From the NCBI RefSeq assembly GCF_018734325.1, contig NZ_CP073754.1:3162001-3226000 (forward strand): a stretch of DNA of 64,000 bases. Reading direction: 5' to 3'. Both the position numbers and the translations under genes were made by a program. The notes under the pieces are model-generated. The model was given only the letters and a program-made list of their open reading frames with translations, was not told the DNA's origin and did not search any database. Of the stretch, positions 37,592 to 47,593 are shown one piece after another. Position 1 is the first letter of the stretch; each line of letters begins with the position of its first letter. This DNA is from Methylomonas paludis. GTDB lineage: Bacteria > Pseudomonadota > Gammaproteobacteria > Methylococcales > Methylomonadaceae.

Positions 37592-37679
37592 AACTAAGCA
37601 CTCCCGACAGTCCAACCAACAAACCCAGGGTAATTTCAGCTAAAATCTATCAATTAAATTTTAGTGAGTGGAGTGTTGG

Positions 37680-38186
37680 GTGAGTATTTTAAACATCCTG
37701 GAATTTCCCGACAAACGGTTACGGACAGTGGCCGCCGAAGTCAGTGTGGTTGACAGCGAAATTCAGGCCTTGGTGGATGATATGCTGGAAACCATGTATG
37801 TCGCCAAAGGGATAGGCTTGGCGGCAACTCAGGTTAACGTGCATAAGCGCGTCATTGTGCTGGATGTCAGTGAATCTAAAAATGAGCCGCTGTGTCTGAT
37901 CAACCCCAAAATTATCGCGCAAGACGGTGTTGAAGAGGGTGAAGAAGGTTGTTTGTCAGTACCCGGCTTTTTTGAAACAGTCAGCCGAGCTGAACATATC
38001 AGAGTCAGAGCCTTAAACCGTAATGGTGAGGAGTTTGAGCTGGAGGCCGACGATTTATTGGCCGTCTGCATTCAACATGAAATGGATCATTTGCAAGGCA
38101 AACTGTTTGTCGACTATTTGTCCACGTTCAAGCGTAACCGCATCAAGGCCAAGCTGGAAAAAATCCACAAAGCCGAAGGACATTAG
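37680..38186 (+). CDS. def: Peptide deformylase, copy 2 (fmt-linked)
   Basis: A 168-residue deformylase from a GTG start at 37680 ([17 protein letters not shown]), with GGAG 6 nt upstream. An in-frame GTG at 37668 is less likely. Motifs are [22 protein letters not shown] and [13 protein letters not shown]. It directly precedes fmt, the usual housekeeping order, so this is probably the main enzyme. Confidence 0.95.
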   Translation: MSILNILEFPDKRLRTVAAEVSVVDSEIQALVDDMLETMYVAKGIGLAATQVNVHKRVIVLDVSESKNEPLCLINPKIIAQDGVEEGEEGCLSVPGFFETVSRAEHIRVRALNRNGEEFELEADDLLAVCIQHEMDHLQGKLFVDYLSTFKRNRIKAKLEKIHKAEGH

Positions 38187-38188
38187 TC

Positions 38189-39115
38189 ATGAAAATTGTT
38201 TTTGCCGGCACACCGGAATTTGCCGTACCCAGCTTACAGGCGCTGCTTGATTCCGAGCATCAACTGTGTGCCGTTTACACCCAGCCGGATCGCCCGGCTG
38301 GGCGTGGCCGCAAGCTGACTGCCAGCCCGGTGAAGACCCTGGCTTTGAGTGCGAATATCCCGGTTTACCAACCGGAAAACTTTAAGCAAACCACTGATAT
38401 AGCCAACTTGGCTGCATTCCAGGCCGATTTAATGGTAGTGGTTGCTTACGGAGTAATTTTGCCGCAGAAGGTACTGGATATTCCGCGCTATGGTTGTATT
38501 AATGTGCATGGTTCTTTATTACCGCGCTGGCGCGGCGCGGCCCCGATTCACCGAGCTGTAATGGCAGGCGACAAAGAAACCGGAGTAACTATCATGAAAC
38601 TGGTGAAAAAACTGGATGCCGGCGATATGCTGCTGAAAATAACCTGTCCTATCACTGTCGACTCGACTTCAAGCAGCTTGCATGACCAATTGGCAGATAT
38701 GGGAGCCCAGGGATTACTGCAGGTGATTAAGCAAATCGACCATGGCAAAAGTATTGCAATTGTACAGGACGAAGCTCAGGTCACTTATGCACATAAACTT
38801 GATAAAGCCGAAGCTGTACTGGACTGGCAGGAATCGGCCGAGGTTTTGGATAGAAAAATTCGCGGACTAAATGCCTGGCCAGTAGCCCAAACCCTGTTCA
38901 ATGGTGAGGTGTTACGCATCTGGCGCGCCGAAATTGTTGAGAATGCAGTTCCACTGGCACCAGGCCAGATCGGCAACCAAGCCCAGGCTCTGGATGTTGG
39001 CACTGGAGCCGGCGTATTACGTTTACTGGAAATACAGTTACCGGGCGGCAAACGCATCGCCGGCAAGGATTTTCTGAATGCTCATCCGGCCAACGGCGTC
39101 AGGCTGGGCATATGA
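38189..39115 (+). CDS. fmt: Methionyl-tRNA formyltransferase
   Basis: Formylates initiator Met-tRNA. The 308-residue enzyme starts MKIVFAGTPEFAVPSLQALL. Its folate-binding catalytic loop is GCINVHGSLLPRWRGAAPIH, followed by GVTIMKLVKKLDAGDML. The C-terminal OB domain is present. It begins 2 bp after def and overlaps rsmB by 4 bp. Confidence 0.96.
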   Translation: MKIVFAGTPEFAVPSLQALLDSEHQLCAVYTQPDRPAGRGRKLTASPVKTLALSANIPVYQPENFKQTTDIANLAAFQADLMVVVAYGVILPQKVLDIPRYGCINVHGSLLPRWRGAAPIHRAVMAGDKETGVTIMKLVKKLDAGDMLLKITCPITVDSTSSSLHDQLADMGAQGLLQVIKQIDHGKSIAIVQDEAQVTYAHKLDKAEAVLDWQESAEVLDRKIRGLNAWPVAQTLFNGEVLRIWRAEIVENAVPLAPGQIGNQAQALDVGTGAGVLRLLEIQLPGGKRIAGKDFLNAHPANGVRLGI

Positions 39116-40407
39116 ATTCAAGAGGCATTGCAGCGGAAATTCTGGCTCAGGTTATTGGTCATGGTCATTCATTGACAGCGGCTCTTGCCACAAGCCTACC
39201 TAAACTCAAAGAAAACAAGGACAGGGCTTTTGTTCAAGCCATTTGCTATGGTGTGATTCGGCATTATTTTGCGCTGGATTTTATTCTGGCACAATTGCTC
39301 AGCAAACCATTAAAAGCTAAAGACAGCGATATCAAGGCATTATTACTGATTGGCATCTATCAATTGCAAGCCATGCGAGTGAAATCGCATGCCGCTGTTT
39401 CAGAAACGGTGGCGGCAAGCAAGCATAAACCCTGGGCCAGGTCTTTGGTGAATGCTGTGCTCAGGCAATATTTAAGGGATACAGAGAACCTCCAACAATC
39501 TTGCCATACTGATCGTCAAGCCAGCCTGAACCATCCGGACTGGCTGGTTAATGCCCTGCAACTATGCTGGCCTGAACAATATCTGCAAATTCTGATCGCC
39601 AACGACCAAGCCCCGCCTTTGACCCTAAGAGTGAATACCTTACAGGGCAGTCGTGATGAATATCTGGATTTGCTGAACAGTCAGGGCATTGCCGCACAAA
39701 CTGTGGATTTTTGTGATACCGCCTTAGTATTGGATCAACCGTTGGCTGTTGAACAGCTGCCCGGATTTTTGGAAGGCCGGGTATCAGTGCAGGATATAGC
39801 TGCACAACTGGCTGCCGAACTACTGGACACCCAAGCTGATCAGCAAGTTCTGGACTTATGTGCCGCACCTGGCGGCAAAACGGCTGCCATTCTGGAACGC
39901 CAACCACGAGTAAAATCAGTACTGGCTGTGGATATAGATGCGCAACGTCTGAGCCGGGTAAATCAGACACTTTCCAGGCTGAACCTATCGGCAGAAATGC
40001 TGGCTGGTGATGCCTGTCACCCCGAAAACTGGGCAGCAGGCCGCCAATTCGAACGCATCCTGCTGGATGCGCCTTGTTCAGGTTTGGGGGTAGTACGTCG
40101 ACATCCAGATATTAAATTACTCCGCCGTGAATCCGATATAGCCAGCTTACAAGACTTGCAAGCTAGAATCTTACTGGCTGCCTGGGATCTGTTGAAACCA
40201 GGCGGTATACTTTTGTATGCCACTTGTTCGGTGCTGAAACAGGAAAATGAACTACAAATCGCCGCTTTCCTACAAAACCATACAGATGCCTTTGAAATCC
40301 CGATTGACGCAGCATGGGGCGAAGCCCGACCTTTTGGCCGGCAAATTTTGACCGGTACCGCGCAAATGGATGGTTTTTATTATGCCAGACTCGGCAAAAC
40401 TGCTTAG
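39112..40407 (+). CDS. rsmB: 16S rRNA m5C967 methyltransferase RsmB
   Basis: A 431-residue enzyme with an N-terminal NusB-like RNA-binding domain. The SAM methyltransferase domain has LDLCAAPGGKTAAILE, LDAPCSGLGVVRRHPDIK and ATCSVLKQEN, the last two holding the catalytic cysteines. It overlaps the fmt stop (ATGA) and continues a def-fmt-rsmB operon. Confidence 0.96.
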   Translation: MNSRGIAAEILAQVIGHGHSLTAALATSLPKLKENKDRAFVQAICYGVIRHYFALDFILAQLLSKPLKAKDSDIKALLLIGIYQLQAMRVKSHAAVSETVAASKHKPWARSLVNAVLRQYLRDTENLQQSCHTDRQASLNHPDWLVNALQLCWPEQYLQILIANDQAPPLTLRVNTLQGSRDEYLDLLNSQGIAAQTVDFCDTALVLDQPLAVEQLPGFLEGRVSVQDIAAQLAAELLDTQADQQVLDLCAAPGGKTAAILERQPRVKSVLAVDIDAQRLSRVNQTLSRLNLSAEMLAGDACHPENWAAGRQFERILLDAPCSGLGVVRRHPDIKLLRRESDIASLQDLQARILLAAWDLLKPGGILLYATCSVLKQENELQIAAFLQNHTDAFEIPIDAAWGEARPFGRQILTGTAQMDGFYYARLGKTA

Positions 40408-40489
40408 AATTTAGCGGGAGGGGCTTGGCTGCTATTCCAGGATTAGGCTACACTGCAAACCAAGCAAATAGATTAGGCACTTAGGTATC

Positions 40490-41104
40490 ATGAAACACTT
40501 TCGGCATAGTTTGTCTGGCGCAGCGAAGATACCGATAACCCTAAATTTGATTTGCCGCGGGCTAAGTTATGGCCTATTGTGTTTTACGCTGTTTCACCCC
40601 AAACCCGGCCTGACCGACAGCTTTGCCGCCCAGATTATTTCGGCAGAACTACAATCCACTCCCGAAGGCTACAATGTCCAGGCTGAAATTGGCTATCAGC
40701 TTAGCCCCAACACCAAAGAAGCCTTGCATAAAGGCGTACCTTTGGCTTGGGATGTCTTGATTAAAATCAGCAAAATCGGCTGGTTATTTAATACTGCCGT
40801 TTATGAAAAACGGCTACCTTACGTACTGCAATTTCACGCCTTACTCAATCAATATGAAGTGAAAAGCCCGATCAGTCAGGTGGAAATGTTTTTGAGCCTG
40901 AATGCCGCACTAAACTATATGGCAATCGTGCATGATCAACTGCTTATCGATCCTGAGTTAATGCCCCCCGGCAATCGATACCAATTGTCGGTAAAAACCG
41001 AATTCAACCGCGAATTTCTCCCTGTTCCGTTACGCCCGGTAGCTTATCTGAACAGCCAATGGTTTCTCTCCAGTGATTGGTTTATATGGCCTATTCCAAG
41101 ATAA
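40490..41104 (+). CDS. DUF4390 protein
   Basis: A 204-residue protein matching the position and shape of DUF4390 proteins, which lie between rsmB and ntrY in many beta- and gammaproteobacteria. An N-terminal hydrophobic segment (YGLLCFTLF) suggests membrane attachment or export. A beta-rich domain follows, including AEIGYQLSPNTKEALHKGVP and LSVKTEFNREFLPVPLRP. The function is unknown. Its end overlaps the ntrY start by 28 bp, so the two are coupled. Confidence 0.85.
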   Translation: MKHFRHSLSGAAKIPITLNLICRGLSYGLLCFTLFHPKPGLTDSFAAQIISAELQSTPEGYNVQAEIGYQLSPNTKEALHKGVPLAWDVLIKISKIGWLFNTAVYEKRLPYVLQFHALLNQYEVKSPISQVEMFLSLNAALNYMAIVHDQLLIDPELMPPGNRYQLSVKTEFNREFLPVPLRPVAYLNSQWFLSSDWFIWPIPR

Positions 41105-43242
41105 AATTACCCGCCAGCGTTTCCATCATCATATTGTTTGGTTTTGTGCTGTTGTCGCTACAACTAATGAGTAGCGCCACACAGGAGTCTTCCCAATTGG
41201 GGGAAATGTACTCCTGGCTATTAGTGATTAATACGCTCGGCTCCATCATTCTGTTGGGCTTGGTGGTAGTTAATGCCTATTCGCTAATCCGTGAACTGAA
41301 AAAAAAGGAAGCCGGCTCCAAACTGACAACACGCATGGTATCGCTGTTTGTGTTGTTGGCGCTGGCCCCGGCGGCTATCGTATTTTATTTTTCCGTACAG
41401 TTTCTGCATCAGGGCATAGACAGCTGGTTTAATGTGGAGATAGACCGGGCCATGGATGATGCGCTGGAGCTCAGTCAATCTTCACTCGCCCAACGCATGA
41501 ACTGGCATATCAAACAAACCCGACAACTGGCCACAAAACTACAGGATAAGCCCGAAGCGTTAATTGCGCTGGAAATTGCTGATTTACGTGCCGAATCAGG
41601 CGCAATGGAAGTGGCAGTGTTTTCCAATCAGGGTCATATTCTGGCTTCCAGCAGCGCCAACCCCAGCGAAATTTTACCGCACATGCCGGATGAACAAATC
41701 TGGCTGCAATTACGTCAGAACAAAGAATATTTTGCCTATGCGCCAACTGATAACGAAGAAATGCTGGTGCGCATCATATTGCCGATTCAGCGCAACCAGA
41801 ACCAATTCCTCCAGGTGCTGTATCCGGTACCTATTCGGGTAACCGATCTGGCGGATTCAATTGAATTTGCTTTTATTCGCTATCAGGAAATGACGTTTTT
41901 ACGCGATTCGCTAAAGACCAGCTTTTCACTGATACTGTTATTGGTGCTGTTATTAAGCATGTTGGCGGCAATTTGGGTTGCCTTTATCAGTATTCGCAAT
42001 ATTGTCGCGCCCGTCAAAGAGCTGGTTAAAGGTACCCAGGCAGTCGCCAGCGGCGATTATCAACAACAATTACCAGTCATGAGTCAGGACGACCTGGGCT
42101 TTCTGGTGGAATCCTTTAACCAGATGACCCGGCGCATTGCCCGCTCCCGTGATGAGACCCGTTCAGCCGGTGTTGAGGTAGAAAATCAGCGCGCTTATCT
42201 GGAAACCATTCTGGCCAATTTAACGGCCGGAGTCATCAGTTTTGATGCCGATTTTTGTATCCGCACAGCTAATCAGGCGGCGTACCGAATTTTGCATATC
42301 CCGGTCAGCCATTTTGTTGGTCAAACCTTGCTGACACTGGCAGCCAATCATGACGAACTGGCCGATATGCTGGTTAATATCCAGCATCTACTGCAAAAAG
42401 CCGATGACATCTGGGAACAGCGTGTAGTATTTCTGGGCGCAAACGGCCGTCAGGAGTTGTTATGCCGGGGTACCCCCTTATTCGCGCAGGACGGCAGTCG
42501 TACCGGGGCTGTGGTAGTATTCGATGATGTCACGGATTTGATCCAAGCCCAAAAAAACGCAGCGTGGGGCGAAGTGGCACGGCGCTTGGCGCATGAAATC
42601 AAAAATCCACTGACACCGATACAATTGTCCGCTGAACGTTTACAGCATAAGCTGGCTAAGGAATTGAATGAAAATTCTGCAGAATTTTTGCAACGCGGCA
42701 CTCGCACTATTGTGCAACAAGTAGAAGCCATGAAGCGTATGGTTGATGATTTTTCTGAATATGCCCGACCATCCAAAAAACTGGTGGAAAAAATCAATCT
42801 GATTGAACTGATACAGGAAGTGTTAGCCTTATATACTCCATCAGGTATCGTTTTTCGTACTGTCTATCCGGTGAGTCGGGTAATTGTGGAAGTAGATCCG
42901 GTCAGTATCCGCCAGGTTTTGCATAATTTGATCAAAAACGCTCAGGAGGCCACCGGGCCGCAATGCCAGATTGATATTAAAATCAGCAAAACCAAGCGTA
43001 ATAATGTAGACGTGGCGGAATTAGCGCTTTACGATAATGGCAGCGGCCTGAATGCCGAACAAATCGAAACCATTTTTGAGCCTTATGTAACCAGTAAAAC
43101 CAAAGGTACCGGCCTGGGTCTGGCTATTGTTAAGAAAATTATTGAGGAACACGGCGGAGCGATTTGGGTGGATAAATCATATAATCACGGGGCTGGCTTT
43201 GTTATCCAGTTGCCGGTCTTTGAATTTGGGAACAATGCATGA
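41077..43242 (+). CDS. ntrY: NtrY-like membrane sensor histidine kinase
   Basis: A 721-residue sensor kinase. About three N-terminal membrane spans precede a periplasmic region (about 100-285). A further span and a HAMP linker (APVKELVKGTQAVASGDY) are followed by a PAS domain, then HisKA (RRLAHEIKNPLTPIQLSAERL) and HATPase (NLIKNAQEA, DNGSGL, GTGLGLAIVKKI). It phosphorylates NtrX, encoded next with a 4-bp overlap. In other bacteria NtrYX responds to redox or nitrogen state; the signal here is unknown. Confidence 0.93.
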   Translation: MVYMAYSKIKLPASVSIIILFGFVLLSLQLMSSATQESSQLGEMYSWLLVINTLGSIILLGLVVVNAYSLIRELKKKEAGSKLTTRMVSLFVLLALAPAAIVFYFSVQFLHQGIDSWFNVEIDRAMDDALELSQSSLAQRMNWHIKQTRQLATKLQDKPEALIALEIADLRAESGAMEVAVFSNQGHILASSSANPSEILPHMPDEQIWLQLRQNKEYFAYAPTDNEEMLVRIILPIQRNQNQFLQVLYPVPIRVTDLADSIEFAFIRYQEMTFLRDSLKTSFSLILLLVLLLSMLAAIWVAFISIRNIVAPVKELVKGTQAVASGDYQQQLPVMSQDDLGFLVESFNQMTRRIARSRDETRSAGVEVENQRAYLETILANLTAGVISFDADFCIRTANQAAYRILHIPVSHFVGQTLLTLAANHDELADMLVNIQHLLQKADDIWEQRVVFLGANGRQELLCRGTPLFAQDGSRTGAVVVFDDVTDLIQAQKNAAWGEVARRLAHEIKNPLTPIQLSAERLQHKLAKELNENSAEFLQRGTRTIVQQVEAMKRMVDDFSEYARPSKKLVEKINLIELIQEVLALYTPSGIVFRTVYPVSRVIVEVDPVSIRQVLHNLIKNAQEATGPQCQIDIKISKTKRNNVDVAELALYDNGSGLNAEQIETIFEPYVTSKTKGTGLGLAIVKKIIEEHGGAIWVDKSYNHGAGFVIQLPVFEFGNNA

Positions 43243-44600
43243 ATAAGCAAGCACCTTATATTCTGGTAGTTGACGATGAACAAGACATTCGTCAATTAGT
43301 CTCGGAAATTCTGGAAGATGAGGGATACGAAGTGGCGATGGCAGAAAATGCCAGTGAGGCCCGTCGCTTGAAAACCCAACGAATGCCGCATCTGATTTTA
43401 CTGGACATCTGGATGCCGGACAGCGACGGTATCACCCTGCTTCGGGAATGGGTAGCAGAAGATGATGCCTTATGTCCTGTCATTATGATGTCTGGACATG
43501 GCTCGGTAGAGTCGGCGGTCGAAGCAACCCGACTCGGCGCTTATGATTTTCTGGAAAAGCCTTTATCGCTGGCTAAATTATTACTGATTGTCGAACGAGC
43601 CTTGGAAACCAGTTCTCTGCAACGTGAGAATGCCGGTTTAAAACAGCAATTAATGATTAATGTTGATCCCATCGGCAAAAGCGCGGTAATTGAACGCACC
43701 AAGGACAAAGTGAAACGCCTGGCCCAACATGATGCCAGAGTGTTATTTGTCGGCGAGGCCGGAGTTGGTAAAGAATTATTCGCGCGTTATTTACACAATA
43801 ACAGCCCACGCCGCGACGGCCCGTTTGTTGATGTTTCGGTGGGCAGTATTTCCCCGGAAAACTCTGCCGTTGAATTTTTCGGTAGAGAGGATAGCGGTAG
43901 AATTTATCGCGGCCTGCTGGAACAAGCGCATCGCGGCACGCTGTTTTTGGGTGAAATCGGGGGTATGGACCCGGAAACTCAAACTCGGCTGCTCAGCGCC
44001 CTGGAATCCAGCTCATTTTTGCGGGTGGGCGGCAGTCAGACCGTGCGGGTTGATGTGCGGGTGGTGGCTTCAACGCGCATGGCGCTGGATGAGGAAGTAA
44101 ACAGTGGCCGATTCCGTCAGGATTTGTACTATCTGCTAAATGTGGTGACACTGGACATTCAGGCGCTGCGCGAACACAGTGAAGATGTACCGGCACTACT
44201 GAATTATTATGTTGATCATTTTGTGATTCATGAAAAATTACCGTTCCGGCGTTTTTCTATGGCAGCACAAAATTATTTGCGTAACTACAATTGGCCGGGT
44301 AATATCCGCGAATTGCGTAATCTGGTGCAGCGCCTGATGATATTGGGTGCAGGTGATGATATAGAGCTGGATGAAGTCAAAACCGCTTTGGGGTCGATAG
44401 CCGAACAGCCCAAGCTGGGCTTGAATGTACCGGAGTTTTTTAACCTGCCGTTAAAAGAAGCCAGAGATCATTTTGAGAAGTCTTATCTGGAATATCACTT
44501 TGAAAAAACCGGTGGCAGCGTAGCTAAACTGGCCTCGGCAATCGGCATGGAACGCACCCATTTATACCGTAAACTGCACTCCCTGAAAATTAAACTATAA
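43239..44600 (+). CDS. ntrX: NtrX-like response regulator with degenerate AAA+ domain
   Basis: A 453-residue regulator. The receiver has VDDEQD and phospho-acceptor D56 (LILLDIWMPD). The AAA+ domain has Walker A GEAGVGKE, but the sigma-54 contact motif GAFTGA is missing and Walker B reads TLFLGEIGG, where TLFLDEIG is expected. The C-terminal Fis-type helix-turn-helix is intact (AIGMERTHLYRKLHSLKI). It therefore probably binds DNA without activating sigma-54 polymerase in the classical way. It overlaps ntrY by 4 bp. Confidence 0.92.
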   Translation: MNKQAPYILVVDDEQDIRQLVSEILEDEGYEVAMAENASEARRLKTQRMPHLILLDIWMPDSDGITLLREWVAEDDALCPVIMMSGHGSVESAVEATRLGAYDFLEKPLSLAKLLLIVERALETSSLQRENAGLKQQLMINVDPIGKSAVIERTKDKVKRLAQHDARVLFVGEAGVGKELFARYLHNNSPRRDGPFVDVSVGSISPENSAVEFFGREDSGRIYRGLLEQAHRGTLFLGEIGGMDPETQTRLLSALESSSFLRVGGSQTVRVDVRVVASTRMALDEEVNSGRFRQDLYYLLNVVTLDIQALREHSEDVPALLNYYVDHFVIHEKLPFRRFSMAAQNYLRNYNWPGNIRELRNLVQRLMILGAGDDIELDEVKTALGSIAEQPKLGLNVPEFFNLPLKEARDHFEKSYLEYHFEKTGGSVAKLASAIGMERTHLYRKLHSLKIKL

Positions 44601-44606
44601 ATAAAC

Positions 44607-44635
44607 TTGAAGTCAACGGCTTATTTGAGTAGAAT
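44607..44635 (+). promoter_or_regulatory. Sigma-70 promoter of rplM-rpsI
   Basis: TTGAAG (44607-44612), a 17-bp spacer and TAGAAT (44630-44635) lie 42 bp before the rplM ATG. Spacing is optimal and both hexamers are near consensus. Confidence 0.65.
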
Positions 44636-44676
44636 TCCCCTTCTTTATATGGCCTCAACAGATTTAAGAAGCAAAG

Positions 44677-45105
44677 ATGAAAACATTTAGTGCAAAGCCC
44701 GCAGAAGTTAAGCGCGATTGGTACGTGATTGATGCAGAAGGAAAGACGCTAGGTCGCCTTGCTACTGAAATTGCACGACGTCTTCGCGGTAAACATAAAC
44801 CAGAATACACTCCTCACGTTGATACCGGCGATTATATTATCGTTGTGAACGCGGAAAAAATTGGCGTTACCGGCAACAAAGAAAAAGATAAAATCTATTA
44901 CCATCATACTGGTTATGTCGGCAATATGAAGTCTGCTTCTTTGGGCAAACTCAGACAAACTTTTCCAGATCGCATCATCACTACTGCAGTACAAGGTATG
45001 TTGCCTAAAAATCCTTTAGGCAGAGCGATGTTCAAAAAATTGAAAGTTTACAGAGGCCCTGAGCACAATCACCAGTCTCAGCAACCTAAAGTTTTAGATT
45101 TATAA
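44677..45105 (+). CDS. rplM: 50S ribosomal protein L13
   Basis: A 142-residue L13 with [20 protein letters not shown] at the N-terminus, [20 protein letters not shown], and the late [18 protein letters not shown]. It is the first gene of the standard rplM-rpsI operon, 16 bp before rpsI. Confidence 0.98.
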   Translation: MKTFSAKPAEVKRDWYVIDAEGKTLGRLATEIARRLRGKHKPEYTPHVDTGDYIIVVNAEKIGVTGNKEKDKIYYHHTGYVGNMKSASLGKLRQTFPDRIITTAVQGMLPKNPLGRAMFKKLKVYRGPEHNHQSQQPKVLDL

Positions 45106-45121
45106 GCAGGTAGATTAGTTT

Positions 45122-45511
45122 ATGGCAACTCAATACTATGGAACAGGTCGTCGCAAAAGCGCCATCGCACGCGTTTACGCCACTTTCGGTTCAGGACAAT
45201 TTATCATCAACAAACTGCCTGTTGATCAATACTTCGGCCGAAAAACCGACGAAATGATTGCCAGACAACCGCTGGAATTATTGGGCAAAACTGGTGATTT
45301 TGACATCAATATTATCGTTACCGGTGGCGGCCCTTCAGGCCAAGCTGGCGCAATCCGTCACGGCTTAACCCGCGCATTGATTGAGTTTGACGAAGTATTA
45401 AGATCACCGTTAAGAAAAGCCGGTTATGTAACCCGTGACGCTCGTGAAGTTGAGCGTAAAAAAGTCGGTTTACACAAAGCCAGAAAACGTCCTCAGTACT
45501 CAAAACGTTAA
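45122..45511 (+). CDS. rpsI: 30S ribosomal protein S9
   Basis: A 129-residue S9 with [33 protein letters not shown] and the basic C-terminal [11 protein letters not shown] that reaches the P-site tRNA. It follows rplM and is closed by a strong terminator. Confidence 0.98.
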   Translation: MATQYYGTGRRKSAIARVYATFGSGQFIINKLPVDQYFGRKTDEMIARQPLELLGKTGDFDINIIVTGGGPSGQAGAIRHGLTRALIEFDEVLRSPLRKAGYVTRDAREVERKKVGLHKARKRPQYSKR

Positions 45512-45523
45512 TCGTTTCATGCT

Positions 45524-45563
45524 GGACACAAAAAAGCCGCTGCAAAGCGGCTTTTTTGTGTCC
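45524..45563 (+). terminator. Strong Rho-independent terminator after rpsI
   Basis: A perfect 17-bp stem, GGACACAAAAAAGCCGC at 45524-45540 and its complement at 45547-45563, encloses a 6-nt loop. The GC core GCCGC/GCGGC is followed by TTTTTT. It lies 13 bp beyond the rpsI stop. Confidence 0.92.
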
Positions 45564-45751
45564 GCTTGATCAGAAAAACCCCGGTCTAATCTGTTTGGGT
45601 CAAAATTGTAAGGGCGACCGGTTGTCATCGACACCATCTTGACTTAATCTAGCAGCTCATACCGCCACCAATGTCAAATACCGGCTAGCGTTGAATACAA
45701 TCACGCCGGCATACCACATAGAACAAGTCACTTTAAAAAAGGAACAGCAAA

Positions 45752-46909
45752 ATGACTTTTAAATTAGCAAATCGTCTGGCAGGTTTACAGCCTTCTGATA
45801 TCAGACACATGACCCGTGAATGCGAAAGACTGGGCGGGATCAATTTAGGCCAGGGTTTAGGCGATCTGGCAGCTCCGGCACTGGTGAGAGAAACTGCGAT
45901 ACAGGCCATACAGAATGGCGATAACACTTACACCCAATCTGAGGGCATCGTCCCACTAAGAAAAGCAATTGCCGACAAAGTACGCCAGGATAATAATCTG
46001 GAGGTGGATTTTGCCACTGAGATTGTGGTCACCAACGGCACCACTGGTGCATTTGCCGCAACGCTGGCGGCCTTTCTGAATCCCGGTGACGGCATTCTGA
46101 TTCTGGAACCCTATTACGGCTACCATCTCAATACGATTTTATTGAATAGTCTGGAGCCGCAATTTTTGACACTGGCGGCTCCGGAATTCAATCTGGTGGA
46201 AGCTGATCTGCGTAATGCCATACGCGCCAATACCAAAGCCATCATAGTCTGCACACCGTCAAACCCAAGTGGAAAAATGTTCAGCGTCGAAGAATTGCTG
46301 ATTATTGACCGAATTGCCGAGGAATTTGATTTACTGGTGATCACCGACGAGATTTACGAACATATTACTTATGATGATCGCCGGCATGTGTCACCGGCCA
46401 GCATCGGCAATCTGAAAAAACGCACGGTGAGTATTATGGGATTTTCCAAAACCTTTAGCATTACCGGCTGGCGTCTGGGTTATGCAGTTGCAGACGCGCC
46501 ACTGGCTAAAGCCATCAACCTGGTCAACGACTTACTCTATGTCTGTGCGCCTGCCCCTTTGCAATTCGGCACCGCTGCTGGTTTGACAGGGGATCGTGAA
46601 TTTTTTCACAGCCTGAAACATGAGTACCAGCGCAAGCGCGATATTATTTGCGAAGGCCTGGAACGCGCCGGACTCCAGCCTTTGTTGCCGCAAGGCGCTT
46701 ATTACGTACTGGCCGATATATCGAATCTGGGCTATACCAGCGCCAAAGCAGCCGCACTGGCCGTACTGGAAAAAACCGGGGTAGCCAGCATTCCCGGCAG
46801 TGCATTTTTTCACAGTGCTGCCGGGGAAAATTATCTGCGTTTTTGCTTTGCCAAGGATGATGCAACCTTAAAAACCGCTGTAGATCGTTTACAACTTTTA
46901 CGGCAATAA
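45752..46909 (+). CDS. PLP-dependent aminotransferase, class I/II
   Basis: A 385-residue fold-type I aminotransferase. Motifs are NTYTQSEGIVPLRKAIA, VTNGTTGAFAATLAAFLNPG, TPSNPSGKMF, the aspartate in ITDEIYEH, and the PLP lysine in GFSKTFSITGWRLGY. The arginine for the substrate carboxylate is in LRFCFAK. It belongs to the aspartate/aromatic aminotransferase-like group. The amino-donor specificity cannot be read. It stands alone, with its own GGAACA-like purine-rich leader. Confidence 0.9.
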   Translation: MTFKLANRLAGLQPSDIRHMTRECERLGGINLGQGLGDLAAPALVRETAIQAIQNGDNTYTQSEGIVPLRKAIADKVRQDNNLEVDFATEIVVTNGTTGAFAATLAAFLNPGDGILILEPYYGYHLNTILLNSLEPQFLTLAAPEFNLVEADLRNAIRANTKAIIVCTPSNPSGKMFSVEELLIIDRIAEEFDLLVITDEIYEHITYDDRRHVSPASIGNLKKRTVSIMGFSKTFSITGWRLGYAVADAPLAKAINLVNDLLYVCAPAPLQFGTAAGLTGDREFFHSLKHEYQRKRDIICEGLERAGLQPLLPQGAYYVLADISNLGYTSAKAAALAVLEKTGVASIPGSAFFHSAAGENYLRFCFAKDDATLKTAVDRLQLLRQ

Positions 46910-46961
46910 GGATATACCCGTCCAGACACCTTAGACGTTTGCCTCAGCTGGGCAGATTGTT

Positions 46962-47468
46962 TTAGTAACTGCCCAAGAAATCGGCTTTGCCGATTTCCAC
47001 ACCATTATGACGCAAGATGGCGTAGGCAGTAGTGACATGGAAATAAAGATTGGGCAGCACGTAATTCAGCAAATAAGGCTGGCCTAAAAAGTTAAGTTCA
47101 CGACTGGGTGTGCGTACCGTAATTGGCTTTTGTTCACTACCTTCAATTTGTTCCGCACTGACGGTTTGGATGAAAGCAATGGTTTTAGCAATCCGCGCCT
47201 GTAATTCGGCAAAACTGGCCTCCTTGTCTTCATAACTGGGCAATTCGATACCCGCCAAGCGCGCGGCTCCGCCTTTGGCAATATCAGTGGCTATTTGCAC
47301 CTGACGGCTTAAGGGATACATATCAGGTGCCAGACGGGCATTAACAAATATGCTTGCGTCAATTTTTTTGGCCTGGGCATGCTGCTCTGCTTTGTCAAGG
47401 ATAGCTGCGAGATTTTCCAGTGCTCTGACAAAAACGGGGATAGAAACTTGGTATAGACTGATAGACAT
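46962..47468 (-). CDS. DUF1993 family protein
   Basis: A 168-residue protein matching DUF1993: MSISLYQVSIPVFVRALENL at the start, ARLAPDMYPLSRQVQIATD in the middle and the late FHVTTAYAILRHNGVEIGKADFLG. The family is predicted to have a four-helix DinB-like fold and has no assigned function. It is monocistronic and divergent from chrA. Confidence 0.9.
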   Translation of the reverse strand: MSISLYQVSIPVFVRALENLAAILDKAEQHAQAKKIDASIFVNARLAPDMYPLSRQVQIATDIAKGGAARLAGIELPSYEDKEASFAELQARIAKTIAFIQTVSAEQIEGSEQKPITVRTPSRELNFLGQPYLLNYVLPNLYFHVTTAYAILRHNGVEIGKADFLGSY

Positions 47469-47593
47469 AGGGGTTTTCCGGTTGTTAATAATGCAGCAAT
47501 AGGACAGATTGCAGTGAAACTAATTCATTTTGGCTATGATTAACCGCAGTTTCAGAGTATTTATGGAGGCTGAAAATTAAGCGTGCGAATTTA

